A stretch of DNA of 64,000 bases from assembly GCA_002421685.1 (NCBI GenBank), contig DISB01000018.1, positions 424,653 to 488,652 of the forward strand. Reading direction: 5' to 3'. Of the stretch, positions 48,982 to 58,321 are shown in pieces (position 1 is the stretch's first letter; each line of letters begins with the position of its first letter). This DNA is from Bacteroidetes bacterium UBA6221 (GTDB lineage Bacteria; Bacteroidota; Bacteroidia; Chitinophagales; Chitinophagaceae). The notes beneath the pieces were generated by a model. It was not told the origin of the DNA. It did not search any database and worked only from the letters and a program-made list of their open reading frames with translations. Both the position numbers and the translations under genes were made by a program.

Positions 48982-51927
48982 CTACCTATACCGGCCAGGT
49001 AGCCTGAAATGAAGGTTGATGGCTGTGCCTTTGCCGGGCTTGCTGTCGATGTAGAGCTTGCCCTTCAGCCTTTCCGCCCGGTTGCGCATGTTGTTCAGGC
49101 CGTTGCCCTTTACCACTTCTTCCACATTGAAGCCCTTCCCGTTGTCCGTAAGCGCTATGTGTAGCACATGGCCTTCCTTCATTTCAGCTTCCATGGTTAC
49201 CACGGTGGCGTCGGCATACTTCAGGCAGTTGTTCAAGGCTTCTTTGAATATCATGATCAGGTTGCGGCTCATATCCAGCGGCAGTTTATATTGCTGCCAC
49301 TGGCTTTCTGTTCCTGAAAACCGGAACTCAATATTTGTGTCCTGGTAGAGTTCGGTGCCGAAATCACGTATCCGGTGCAGTACTTCAAACAGGTTGTCGT
49401 TGGTGGCCTGCAGCGACCAGAGTATATCTTTGGTGCCGCTATACAGTTGGGCGGTATTTTCCTGTATCTGGTCTATCAGGCGCTTTTTGTCAGGCGTCAG
49501 GTCTCCCAGTTTCTGGCTCAGCACATTGGTCAGTACATTGATACGGGTCAGTTTATTGCCTACTTCGTCATGAAAGTCTTCCGCAGTGCGCTGCCGCACT
49601 TTGGCCTGCTCCTCCCTGCGTAGTTTTTCAACTAATGCCAGCCTGGCTTGCTTCCGTTTATTGAGGATATACTGTATGGTGATACCCGCCAGTATGCAGG
49701 CAATAAAGATCATCAGGCTGAACCATGTGGTTTTGTGGAACGGCGTTATGATTTCAAACGGATAGGCCAGCGACTTGATATCTTCTCCGTTAATGGTTTT
49801 GCTTTCAACAAGCAGGGTGTATTTGCCCGGCGGTAGTGCAGAATAGGTAACGGAGTTGAGGCCTGTCCAGTCGCTCCAGGGCGCATCCAGCCCGTCGATG
49901 CGGTAGCGATAGAGTAATTGTCCGCTGCCGCTAAGGGTTATGGCCTTGAATGTAAAGGTGATATTGTTCTTTTTGTGCGGCAGGGCAAGTTGGTAAGGCA
50001 CATTGTACCAATTGTCTAAACTGTCATAGTAGGTCGTATCCCGTATGTCGTCACCGAACAGCTTTACTGATTGCAGCACGATGCTGGTGGGCTGGGGGAG
50101 TATGAGTTGCTTACTTGGGTCGATGTGTACAGCCCCCTTGGTGGTACCAAACCATAATGTACCATCGGGCATTCGGCACGATGCGTTCTGGTTACTTTCC
50201 ATGCCGGCTATGCCCTGCTCCTTACCGTAAAAAGTAACCACAGGTTGGTCACCTTGCATAAGTACCTTGTGTATGCCATAGCCTGTGCCTACCCATATAT
50301 CGTTATTGTTGTCCGTAATGATGTTGTAGATAAAATCAGATTGCAGCCCGTTACTTTTATTGATGGTAAAAGACTGTTTTGTCCGCAGGTCATAGCAGAT
50401 AACGCCGTTGTCATTGGTGCCTATCCAGAGTTTATTTCCTACCAGGGCAAAACATTGCGCATTAGAGTTATCGGGAGCGGCATTTGTTATAAAAGGAACA
50501 ATGGAGCCATTATGATAGAGATATATCCTGCTATCAGTGGCTAATAACACACTGTCCTTGCCTATGGTGACGAACGCCGAAACGGGATTGGAAAGGCCTG
50601 GCAGTTTGGTGAATTTATTGTTTTCGTATAGTACGGCGCCTCTCAATGTGCCTATCCACAAGCGTTCGGCTGTGTCTTTATACAAGGTAATGATGGCAGA
50701 GTTGGCCGGTAATTCAGGGATACTATAATAGATGCGTTCCGCGCCTTTCAGCCTGCATAAGCCTTTGCCTATTGTGCCTACCCAGATATCGTATTCGTTA
50801 TTGGCATACAAAGCGCTGATGTAAGCATTCTTGTATTGTAACGGTATGGGTATAACGTTCTGCTTATCATAGTAAAACAGCCCGGCCTCCGACGTGCCCA
50901 TATACAAGTTGCCGAGTGGCGTAGGTGCGAACGCCGTCACCTGTTCGCTGGGCAGGCCGCTGCGCTCGTCTATTATAGAGAACTGGGCTCCTGAGAAACG
51001 GTACAGTCCCTGTCCGTTGGAGCCAAACCATACGCTGCCTTCTTTGTCGGTAAGAATGGACTGGATAGCATTGTCTGTAAACCCGTTCTTCTTATTGTAC
51101 AACACAAGCGACGAGTCTGTAAGCCGGTAAACACCCGAAATACTTCCGAGCCAAAGCGCGCCGGATTTGTCCTCAGCTATGGAGATGAGTGGTATGTTGA
51201 CTATTGGCGCACCATTGTTGCGCATTACTTTGATGCTGTCTTCCCTAAGTGTGAAGAGTCCCACCGTTGTTGCCAGCATCAGTCTTTTCTTACTGTCCCT
51301 GTATACATTAGTCGTATGCACAGGCGCTTTTGGCATGCCGGGGATGTTATAGAACATACTATCCCAGGTTTTGCCTTGATAGCGGTATATCCTGCCACGG
51401 TTGGTAGCCACCCATAGTGCATGCTCCTCAGGCAAAATAGCTGTGACGGTTATACCGGTATCAGGCAAAGCAACCGAACGTATATGGCCGTCCTGTATCT
51501 TATATACCTGTTTATCTGTATGGCACCACAGGGTATTATTTCCGGTGGAAAAAATTTTCTTTACCGCCTGTCCATCGTTTTCTTCGGTCGGCCGCAGGCG
51601 AAAATGTTTAAACGTCCTGCCATCGTACCTGGATAATCCTTCGGTACCCCCAAGCCATATATTGCCATGCTCGTCAGTGGTAATAGCGAAGCATCCATTG
51701 TCCAGCATGCCGTTGCGCACATTGTAGTTGGTAAAGTTTTCGCCGTCGTAGCGCGACATGCCGCCAAGCGTGCCTATCCACAGGTGTCCATAGGCGTCCT
51801 GCGTCATCGCCTGCACCTGTGACTGTATCAGCCCGTTTTCTACACTTAAGTTATAAAAGGAGTAGCGTTGCGCAGCAGCGTTCAGCAAATGGAAAAAGAC
51901 TATAACAATGAGGCAAGCTCTTTTCAT
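48982..51927 (-). CDS. Two-component sensor kinase with propeller and Y_Y_Y domains (HisKA_3 type)
   Basis: A 981-residue membrane sensor. A signal peptide (ending AAAQ) precedes two seven-bladed propellers built of repeats such as HLWIGTLGGMSRYDGENF and DIWVGTGYGIHKVLM (to about 640), a Y_Y_Y domain (about 660-735), one transmembrane helix (FSLMIFIACILAGITIQYIL), then a HisKA_3 dimerisation region with the phospho-acceptor in AEDFHDEVGNKLTRIN and an HATPase domain ending GNGLNNMRNRAERL. It phosphorylates the NarL-type regulator at 48260. The sensed ligand is unknown. Confidence 0.94.
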   Translation of the reverse strand: MKRACLIVIVFFHLLNAAAQRYSFYNLSVENGLIQSQVQAMTQDAYGHLWIGTLGGMSRYDGENFTNYNVRNGMLDNGCFAITTDEHGNIWLGGTEGLSRYDGRTFKHFRLRPTEENDGQAVKKIFSTGNNTLWCHTDKQVYKIQDGHIRSVALPDTGITVTAILPEEHALWVATNRGRIYRYQGKTWDSMFYNIPGMPKAPVHTTNVYRDSKKRLMLATTVGLFTLREDSIKVMRNNGAPIVNIPLISIAEDKSGALWLGSISGVYRLTDSSLVLYNKKNGFTDNAIQSILTDKEGSVWFGSNGQGLYRFSGAQFSIIDERSGLPSEQVTAFAPTPLGNLYMGTSEAGLFYYDKQNVIPIPLQYKNAYISALYANNEYDIWVGTIGKGLCRLKGAERIYYSIPELPANSAIITLYKDTAERLWIGTLRGAVLYENNKFTKLPGLSNPVSAFVTIGKDSVLLATDSRIYLYHNGSIVPFITNAAPDNSNAQCFALVGNKLWIGTNDNGVICYDLRTKQSFTINKSNGLQSDFIYNIITDNNNDIWVGTGYGIHKVLMQGDQPVVTFYGKEQGIAGMESNQNASCRMPDGTLWFGTTKGAVHIDPSKQLILPQPTSIVLQSVKLFGDDIRDTTYYDSLDNWYNVPYQLALPHKKNNITFTFKAITLSGSGQLLYRYRIDGLDAPWSDWTGLNSVTYSALPPGKYTLLVESKTINGEDIKSLAYPFEIITPFHKTTWFSLMIFIACILAGITIQYILNKRKQARLALVEKLRREEQAKVRQRTAEDFHDEVGNKLTRINVLTNVLSQKLGDLTPDKKRLIDQIQENTAQLYSGTKDILWSLQATNDNLFEVLHRIRDFGTELYQDTNIEFRFSGTESQWQQYKLPLDMSRNLIMIFKEALNNCLKYADATVVTMEAEMKEGHVLHIALTDNGKGFNVEEVVKGNGLNNMRNRAERLKGKLYIDSKPGKGTAINLHFRLPGRYR

Positions 51928-52092
51928 AAAAAATCCACAGTGAAATTAAGTGTTTAACTGCATAAGGTTGAGCATTTGGTCATCACCACGGACATGTTTT
52001 GATGATATGACCTGAATTTTCCCCCCCAAACGAGTGATGCTCAAAAAAGCAAATCCCCCGCAATGGGGTAGATGATTGAAATACCGTCATCC

Positions 52093-52100
52093 TACATTTG
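52093..52100 (+). promoter_or_regulatory. Bacteroidota -7 element before the 52122 barrel gene
   Basis: TACATTTG fits TAnnTTTG. It lies about 22 bases before the ATG at 52122 and overlaps an alternative TTG start at 52098, which supports the ATG. The region upstream is the divergent spacer shared with the sensor kinase. Confidence 0.65.
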
Positions 52101-52121
52101 ACTTGTCTTAAACCATTAACA

Positions 52122-54551
52122 ATGAAATACAGGTGGTTGTTGCTTATCTGCGTTTGGTTCCTCTCATTTTGTTCTCCCGCAATAGCGGGTAAAATAACAG
52201 GAAGGGTGTTGGACGAAAAAGGCGAAACGGTAGTAGCGGCTACTGTTGTACTGCTTAATCCCGGCGATAACAGCCTCGTGCGCTCGGCAATTACCGATGA
52301 TAAGGGAATATTTGTATTAGAGAATAACGCTGCCGGTACATACCAGTTGAAGGTAACCACGCTGGGATTTAATACACATAGCCGTGAGGTAATCCTGGCA
52401 GCGGAAGACATTACCTTGCCGGATATAAGGCTTGAGGCAAAAAGCAACAAACTGAAGGAGGTAACCGTACGCGCTCAAAAACCCCTGGTAGAAGTACACG
52501 CCGATAAACTGGTGGTAAATGTTGAGAACAGCATAGTTAATACCGGCTCATCAGCTATGGAGATACTGGCGCGTTCGCCAAACGTTACTGTTGACCAGAA
52601 TGATAACATCAGCATTAAAGGCAAGCAGGGAGTAAACGTAATGATAGACGGTAAGCTGATGGCAGTTTCGGGTACAGACCTTGCAAATATGTTGAAAGGC
52701 ATGTCTTCCAGCAGTATAAAACAAATAGAAGTGATAAGTAACCCCGGAGCCCGGTACGATGCTGCGGGCACGGGTGGTATCATCAATATAATCACCAGGC
52801 GCGACCAGCGCATGGGTATCAACGGTAGTGTCAATGCCTCTTATGCGCAAGGTGTATATCCCAAGTACAGTGCGGGGTTTAACCTTAACTACCGCAACCA
52901 GAAGGTGAGCAGTTATGTGAGCTATAACTATTCACGTCGCTGGTGGTTCAATCACCTGATGCTGGACAGGAAATTTTACGACGGGGCCGATATGTTGCAA
53001 TTCTCCTACGTTCAGGACAATTTTATGAAGATGCCTATGAATAATCATAATGGCAGCTTTGGATTGGATTACAGCATCGGAAAGAAGACTATAATCGGTA
53101 TTGCCGGAACTGCGGGTACCACCGGCTTCGACCAATTTGCACAAAACCAGTCCCGCGCACTGAATGGTGATAACGAGGTTATTTACTACTTCAATACGAA
53201 AGGCAAGCACCGGCAGGATTATTACAACTATTCAGGCAACCTGAACCTGCGGCAGAACTTCAATGAACAGGGGAGGCAGTTGAGTGTGGATGTGGATTAT
53301 GCTCGATATTGGAGCGGGGCGAACCAGAATTTTGAAACAAGATATTTGCACCCGGACGGCAGCCTGTATCAGCCCGACTATTTTATGCGCAGCGACCTGG
53401 CAGGACTTACAGAGATACGTGCTTTGAAAGCTGATTATTCTTATCCTTTCAGTGAGAAAATGAGGCTGGACGCAGGGATAAAATCCAGCTACGTGACTTC
53501 GGACAATGAACCGCTTTTTTATGAAAAGACAACAGACGATTATGTTCTTGATATACGGCGAAGCAACCACTTTATCTACAGGGAAAACATCAATGCAGCC
53601 TATTTGAACATGAACAAAGAATGGGAGAAGTGGAGTATGCAGGCAGGCTTAAGAATGGAAAATACCAATGTCACTGCCGAACAAATAACCCTGGATAGCA
53701 CTTATCGTACCGGTTATACGCAACTGTTTCCGAGTTTCGCAGTGCAACGGGTGCTGAATGACAAGAATGACCTGGGCATCACACTAAGCAGGAGGATACA
53801 AAGGCCTAACTACCAGCAATTAAACCCGTTCAAGTATTTCATTGATAATACTACATACCGTGCGGGTTATCCGTATCTACGCCCTGCTCTTACATATGCC
53901 GTAGAGGCTTCGCATATCTTTAAGAAGAAATTCATTACCACAGTCAGTTACAGTGTTACCAGCGATAACATTACAGAGGTAATACAACCCAGCGATACAG
54001 AAGATTCAGTCACCGTGCAGACGAACAAAAACCTGGCCAGTATGGATAATTATTCCATAAGCGGCGCTTATCCCATACAGGTAGCTAAATGGTGGAGCAA
54101 TGTCAGCAATATTACTTTTTACTATGCATACTACAGGGGTTTCATCGCCAATACCAGCCTGAGTAATGGCTCGCCGGCACTGAATATTAATATCACCAAC
54201 AACTTTACGCTGCCAAAAGGCTTCAGGGCCGAATTGGGCGGATGGTACCAATCGAGGCAGATATATGGTTTTATGGACCTGCAGCCCATGTGGGCATTGA
54301 ATGCGGGTATTCAGAAAAGCCTGATGAAAGACAACGGTACATTGAGGCTGAACGTACAGGATATTTTCTGGACAGCGCCCCCGGCAGCTACCTCACTTTA
54401 CGATTCTTATCGCGAGGATTTTGAAGTAAAACGGGAAACCAGGCAAGTCACGCTATCGTTCAGTTACCGTTTCGGCAATAACAAGATAGGCCCGGCACGC
54501 AGGCGCACCGGTGGTGCAGAGGATGAGAAGAACAGGGTAGGAAATAGTTAG
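52122..54551 (+). CDS. TonB-type outer-membrane barrel with carboxypeptidase-regulatory N-domain
   Basis: About 809 residues from the ATG at 52122: signal peptide (ending CSPAIA), a carboxypeptidase-regulatory-like domain starting GKITGRVLDEKGETVVAAT, a plug region (residues about 115-230, with VMIDGKLMAVSGTDLAN and IEVISNPGARYDAAGTGGI) and a barrel to the C-terminus. This is the OMP_b-brl_3-type layout related to TonB-dependent receptors. It probably imports or assembles something at the outer membrane; the ligand is unknown. It is divergent from the sensor kinase/regulator genes with about 194 bases between, and a terminator follows at 54617. Confidence 0.9.
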   Translation: MKYRWLLLICVWFLSFCSPAIAGKITGRVLDEKGETVVAATVVLLNPGDNSLVRSAITDDKGIFVLENNAAGTYQLKVTTLGFNTHSREVILAAEDITLPDIRLEAKSNKLKEVTVRAQKPLVEVHADKLVVNVENSIVNTGSSAMEILARSPNVTVDQNDNISIKGKQGVNVMIDGKLMAVSGTDLANMLKGMSSSSIKQIEVISNPGARYDAAGTGGIINIITRRDQRMGINGSVNASYAQGVYPKYSAGFNLNYRNQKVSSYVSYNYSRRWWFNHLMLDRKFYDGADMLQFSYVQDNFMKMPMNNHNGSFGLDYSIGKKTIIGIAGTAGTTGFDQFAQNQSRALNGDNEVIYYFNTKGKHRQDYYNYSGNLNLRQNFNEQGRQLSVDVDYARYWSGANQNFETRYLHPDGSLYQPDYFMRSDLAGLTEIRALKADYSYPFSEKMRLDAGIKSSYVTSDNEPLFYEKTTDDYVLDIRRSNHFIYRENINAAYLNMNKEWEKWSMQAGLRMENTNVTAEQITLDSTYRTGYTQLFPSFAVQRVLNDKNDLGITLSRRIQRPNYQQLNPFKYFIDNTTYRAGYPYLRPALTYAVEASHIFKKKFITTVSYSVTSDNITEVIQPSDTEDSVTVQTNKNLASMDNYSISGAYPIQVAKWWSNVSNITFYYAYYRGFIANTSLSNGSPALNINITNNFTLPKGFRAELGGWYQSRQIYGFMDLQPMWALNAGIQKSLMKDNGTLRLNVQDIFWTAPPAATSLYDSYREDFEVKRETRQVTLSFSYRFGNNKIGPARRRTGGAEDEKNRVGNS

Positions 54552-54616
54552 TAGTTAAGTTTTTTCGCATATCCAAACCAAATGGAGTAAACCTGTATTT
54601 ACAGGTGCTGTAAGAG

Positions 54617-54659
54617 CCCCTTAGCTTATGCTGTTCAGCATAAAGAGCAAGGGGTTTTT
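54617..54659 (+). terminator. Intrinsic terminator of the 52122 gene
   Basis: CCCCTTAGC pairs with the distant GCAAGGGG around an inner TTATGCTG/CAGCATAA stem, followed by TTTTTC. It lies 66 bases past the barrel stop. Confidence 0.8.
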
Positions 54660-54661
54660 CT

Positions 54662-55681
54662 TTACTGAAATTGTCCGCCATCTATGCCCAGCCAGTGCAA
54701 GGCATTTTCATACAGCAATTTATCTTTCGTTTGTTGCGGAAAAACATTCATGCTCTCTATCAATTTTCCCGGATGATGTTCCCCCAATGGGAAAGGATAA
54801 TCGCTGCCCATACACACTTTGTCTTCTCCCATCACATCCACTACGTATTGCAGTGCTTTGTCGTCGTGTGTCAGCGCATCTATCCAGAATTTACCCAGGT
54901 ATTCGCGCGGGTTAACGGCATTATCTATTGCGCAAAGGTCGGGGCGGACATTAAAGCCGTGCTCTATCCTGCCGATAGTAAAAGGAAAGCTTCCGCCACC
55001 GTGCGCGAATGCAACGCGTAATTTCGGGTGACGTTCAAATACTCCCGCAAATATCATTGAACTAATTGCACGTGCTGTTTCGGCAGGCATTCCCACCAGC
55101 CAGGGCAGCCAATATTTGGTAATATCCTGCTCTCCCATCATTTCCCAGGGATGAACGAATATCGCACAACCCAGCTCTTCTGCAGCCTGCCAGAAAGGTT
55201 CGAATTCAGCGTCGCCGAGGTTCTTTTTATTGATGTTGGAGCCAATCTCCAGGCCCGGCATTTTCAGCTCTTTTATGCAGCGTTCCATTTCCCTTATTGC
55301 TGTATCAACGTCCTGTATCGGAACTGTGCCAATTCCGGTAAAGCGCTTGGGGTGCAGGTCAACACATTGTGCTATATGGTCGTTGAAAAAACGGGAAGTC
55401 TCCAGGCCGTGTGCCGGTTTAGCCCAGTAGTTGAACAAGACAGGAATAGTAGACAGTACCTGTACCCCCACTTCTGTCATATCCATTTCTTTGGCCCGTA
55501 CATCCGGGCTCCAGCAATTTTCTTCCACTTCGCGAAAAAACTTGTCGCCTTTAATCATCCGGGCGCAGCAGGGCTTATGATGTTCCAGGTGAATAAAATC
55601 GCCGTACCCGAATTTTTTAAACCAGTCGGGTATATGTTCCGGCATGATGTGCGTGTGTATGTCTATTTTTTTGTAAGCCAC
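54662..55681 (-). CDS. ACMSD-like amidohydrolase (aminocarboxymuconate-semialdehyde decarboxylase)
   Basis: A 339-residue metal-dependent TIM-barrel enzyme. Zinc ligands and active-site marks are DIHTHIMPEH at the N-terminus, FVHPWEMMG (His), FAHGGGSFPF (His) and GSDYPFPLGEH (Asp). These closely match ACMSD, which removes carbon dioxide from 2-amino-3-carboxymuconate semialdehyde in tryptophan/kynurenine breakdown. Related decarboxylases of the same family exist, so the substrate is likely but not certain; no kynurenine genes are beside it. The start is taken as GTG at 55681 (MAYKKIDIHTH), with an A/G-rich stretch before it. Confidence 0.88.
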   Translation of the reverse strand: MAYKKIDIHTHIMPEHIPDWFKKFGYGDFIHLEHHKPCCARMIKGDKFFREVEENCWSPDVRAKEMDMTEVGVQVLSTIPVLFNYWAKPAHGLETSRFFNDHIAQCVDLHPKRFTGIGTVPIQDVDTAIREMERCIKELKMPGLEIGSNINKKNLGDAEFEPFWQAAEELGCAIFVHPWEMMGEQDITKYWLPWLVGMPAETARAISSMIFAGVFERHPKLRVAFAHGGGSFPFTIGRIEHGFNVRPDLCAIDNAVNPREYLGKFWIDALTHDDKALQYVVDVMGEDKVCMGSDYPFPLGEHHPGKLIESMNVFPQQTKDKLLYENALHWLGIDGGQFQ

Positions 55682-55722
55682 TATTCTTCGTGTTTTTGTA
55701 AAAGTAATGATAAGCCGGTTGT

Positions 55723-56011
55723 TTATAAACTCACCTGGTATTGCAGCCAGATAGAATTGGCATATTTTGTATTCCTGATAGGACTGCTTGTCAATGCCTC
55801 AAAGACAGGCCGCAACTGGTATTACAGTCGTGCCGGGATTACTTTCGTTCCATCGCAGCCATACCTGTGTAAGAAATGTTGCTTTTACATATTTTGTGCC
55901 ATCGGGGCTAAGGTTGTATTTCAGTTCCTTGTTCTGTTTTGCGGGCTGTGTATGAGCGTATCCTTGTATGAGAAGACATACCAATATAACAAGTCTTGTC
56001 GTATAGTCCAT
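55723..56011 (-). pseudogene. Outer-membrane porin-like protein, internally deleted
   Basis: From the ATG at 56011 the frame gives a signal peptide (LVILVCLLIQGYAHTQ) and KELKYNLSPDGTKYVKATF, FLTQVWLRWNESNPGTTV, a typical start of a Bacteroidota outer-membrane barrel, and then runs to a stop at 55799. In another frame a C-terminal barrel end follows, YQLRPVFEALTSSPIRNTKY and SIWLQYQVSL, to a stop at 55723. So only the beginning and end remain, joined near 55820 out of frame. The middle of a normal family member, several hundred residues, is missing. It lies between the FAD oxidase and the ACMSD-like gene. Confidence 0.75.
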
Positions 56012-56060
56012 TTGGCAAAAATACAGAACATGGCTGCTGCACGATATAAATATGTTTGCT

Positions 56061-57704
56061 TTATGTATCAATAGGGCCTGGCGGTACAGGAGGGGTTTCT
56101 GTATTTACCAGCCCGCACTGCACCATAAAATCGTTGGTAAAGACTCTTCTTGCATCTGCATTCAGCAACTGTTTGCGGCAGTTGAGCCAGCTATCAACTT
56201 TGGCGTCACCGTACATCCTGCGTACCCGTTGAGAATTCAGTATATAATTGAACTTACCCCAATGCAGTGTATACGGAATGTTCACTGATGGTTCCTCCAG
56301 TTTGGTCCATACCCGGTTAATGAATTCATGCAGTTTTTCTGTATCCAGGCCATCCATCTCTATTACGCAACTATTAGCGAATTTTGTAAAACCCAGCGTG
56401 GCATTTGTGCCTTTTACATACCGGAATGCTACACCTCCCGGTAAAGTCAACCTTTTGTTTTCTTCAATCATAATGTCCAGCGCCCGTAGTGCATCAGCCG
56501 CATCTACAGCCATTGCAGCACTGGCGATTCTGCCGCGGAAACGTGTGTAGCGAAACACTTCGCCGATAGTTTTTGGCCCGCCCGACGTGTCGCGCAGACC
56601 TGCATAAAATAACTGGTTCACTGCAAAAGGCATCAGCAATGCAATAGCCCCCACGCTGTCCACAATCGACGATACTGCTCCCATAGTGTCCTTGCTATAA
56701 GTATTTTTACTTTGATTGTAGTCGTGGACGGGTGTATAGCTATCCGGGCAGGGTTGCCTGAAGTAAGCGTGTACGACGATCTCCTTTTTATTTTCCTTCT
56801 TGAGTTTATTGAGGTTTGCTGCCAGTTCAAAGTGGTACAACTTATTTTCCGCCGTATCGGCAGGAAAGCCGGGCAATAGTTGACGCAGCTTGTTCATATC
56901 CAGGCCGCTTAATGCATTTCTTAATTCAGCGGTATAAGGGACGACGTTTTTATCATTGTTAGTATTTGCATATGCGCTCAGCAAATAAATCGGTTCAGTT
57001 TCTATCATTACGCCGTGGATAATGCCGAAACTGCCAAAGCTGACCACCGCCGCGTTGAACATTTCGTCGTTGCGAATAGCCGTGGCGCCTATGCTATTGA
57101 TAAAACTATCTGATGCTACCGGGTAGGAAGCCCGCTCTACCCAGGCGTGGCTGCCAGGGCCTGTTACAATATGAAGGCCCACGATTGCATCGTGTACGGC
57201 ACCTGTATATATTGCAGCGCCGTGTGTGCCCGTTGCTGTCGCACCGGCAATAGTCTGGCCATTGCTGCCGCCTGAAGCCCTGAGGCACCGGCGGGGACTA
57301 AGCTCCGTCTCCATGAATTTGTTCAGGTCCCATATCATACAGCCCGATTGCACAAAGAGCACATCGTTCGCCGTTTTGCCGGATTGTTTGTATGCATCAC
57401 TCAGCCATCCGCTCCCAGGTTTGAATTTCAGGTTTAAACCTTTGGTGTTAATTATCGCATCGGCCGAGGCTACTTTGGAAAGCGCCCAGTTGCTGCCCAT
57501 GGCCCGCAGGCGGATGTTGTTGTCAATTGCCTGCTGTATCACCCATTGGATATTTGCCGTAGCTTCGTTGTACGCATTTATGTCATTGCCGTTTACATTA
57601 ATCGAATAAGAATGTCCCGGCTTAAAATCATGCGTGAAGTTCTGGTGAGCGTTCTGTTTGAGGATACCGGCGGCATCAAAAGCCGTAACTCCATGTGGCG
57701 GCAT
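56061..57704 (-). CDS. FAD-binding oxidase of the aldonolactone-oxidase type
   Basis: A 547-residue protein with a PCMH-type FAD domain (about 45-230: IRLRAMGSNWALSKVA and ASGGSNGQTIAGATATGTHG) and a C-terminal domain like that of D-arabinono-1,4-lactone/L-gulonolactone oxidases (YPLHWGKFNY-like end HWGKFNYILN). In many relatives a histidine in the first motif binds FAD covalently; here the matching position is Asn (GSNW), so FAD is probably held without a covalent bond. No signal peptide is seen. The substrate is not fixed. It is co-transcribed with the 118-residue lipoprotein 31 bases upstream. Confidence 0.8.
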   Translation of the reverse strand: MPPHGVTAFDAAGILKQNAHQNFTHDFKPGHSYSINVNGNDINAYNEATANIQWVIQQAIDNNIRLRAMGSNWALSKVASADAIINTKGLNLKFKPGSGWLSDAYKQSGKTANDVLFVQSGCMIWDLNKFMETELSPRRCLRASGGSNGQTIAGATATGTHGAAIYTGAVHDAIVGLHIVTGPGSHAWVERASYPVASDSFINSIGATAIRNDEMFNAAVVSFGSFGIIHGVMIETEPIYLLSAYANTNNDKNVVPYTAELRNALSGLDMNKLRQLLPGFPADTAENKLYHFELAANLNKLKKENKKEIVVHAYFRQPCPDSYTPVHDYNQSKNTYSKDTMGAVSSIVDSVGAIALLMPFAVNQLFYAGLRDTSGGPKTIGEVFRYTRFRGRIASAAMAVDAADALRALDIMIEENKRLTLPGGVAFRYVKGTNATLGFTKFANSCVIEMDGLDTEKLHEFINRVWTKLEEPSVNIPYTLHWGKFNYILNSQRVRRMYGDAKVDSWLNCRKQLLNADARRVFTNDFMVQCGLVNTETPPVPPGPIDT

Positions 57705-57735
57705 AACTATCGTGTTTTAGTAAAACAAAAAGTTT

Positions 57736-58092
57736 TTATTCGCCTCCGGCGCTACAGTTCCATTCTACTTTTACGGGTGTTACAATCCCCAGTGTGAGGA
57801 AAGAAATAGCAGTATACAGGTAATTCTGTTTGAAATCGACTGTTGTCAGGTTGTGCTCGCACCTGGCTACGTAAGCTTTTTCTTTTACCCTACCCCAAAA
57901 AAACATCCAGTGTGTACCGCCTTTGTGGCAGAGGTGTTTACCGGCGTCAGGACAAGCGTTGTCTGCCAGGTTACTGGTGACACGGGTTGTTACCGTACAT
58001 GATTGCAATGATAACGACAGAATGAGTGCCGCGAACAGAAAAGCCTTCTTCGTTCTGCCGGGCAGAATATTTCCTCCTCTATATAGTTTCAT
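57736..58092 (-). CDS. Small lipoprotein
   Basis: A 118-residue lipoprotein: a longer than usual N-terminal (about 30 residues) leading to the lipobox SLSLQSC. After it come THWMFFWGRVKE, RCEHNLTTVDFKQNYLYTA and GIVTPVKVEWNC, with several cysteines that may form disulfides. The THWMFFWG part is reminiscent of Bor-like lipoproteins, but the resemblance is weak. It precedes the FAD oxidase on the same strand. Confidence 0.65.
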   Translation of the reverse strand: MKLYRGGNILPGRTKKAFLFAALILSLSLQSCTVTTRVTSNLADNACPDAGKHLCHKGGTHWMFFWGRVKEKAYVARCEHNLTTVDFKQNYLYTAISFLTLGIVTPVKVEWNCSAGGE

Positions 58093-58252
58093 GATAGTGA
58101 TTTTGAAGTATTAAAGATATACGATATGGAATACATCTGCGGGTTTTAGGGCAGTATTTTTTGACGTTTTTGGAAGGGGCTACACCGATAGGATCAGGGA
58201 GATAAAGTCCTGTCTTGTCAACCCCCGAAATCCAAAAGACATTTTTATCCGG

Positions 58253-58272
58253 AATATGACCAACGTCATATT
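58253..58272 (+). promoter_or_regulatory. Perfect palindrome, Crp/Fnr-type operator candidate
   Basis: AATATGACCAACGTCATATT: eight-base arms AATATGAC/GTCATATT around CAAC. The spacing (two arms separated by four bases) is that of the Crp/Fnr family. It lies 50 bases before the start of the fasciclin lipoprotein, which it would control. The actual regulator is not known. Confidence 0.55.
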
Positions 58273-58321
58273 TTATTAATTACCTCATGAATAGTTTTAA
58301 TTAAAACAAATCAAACTTTAT

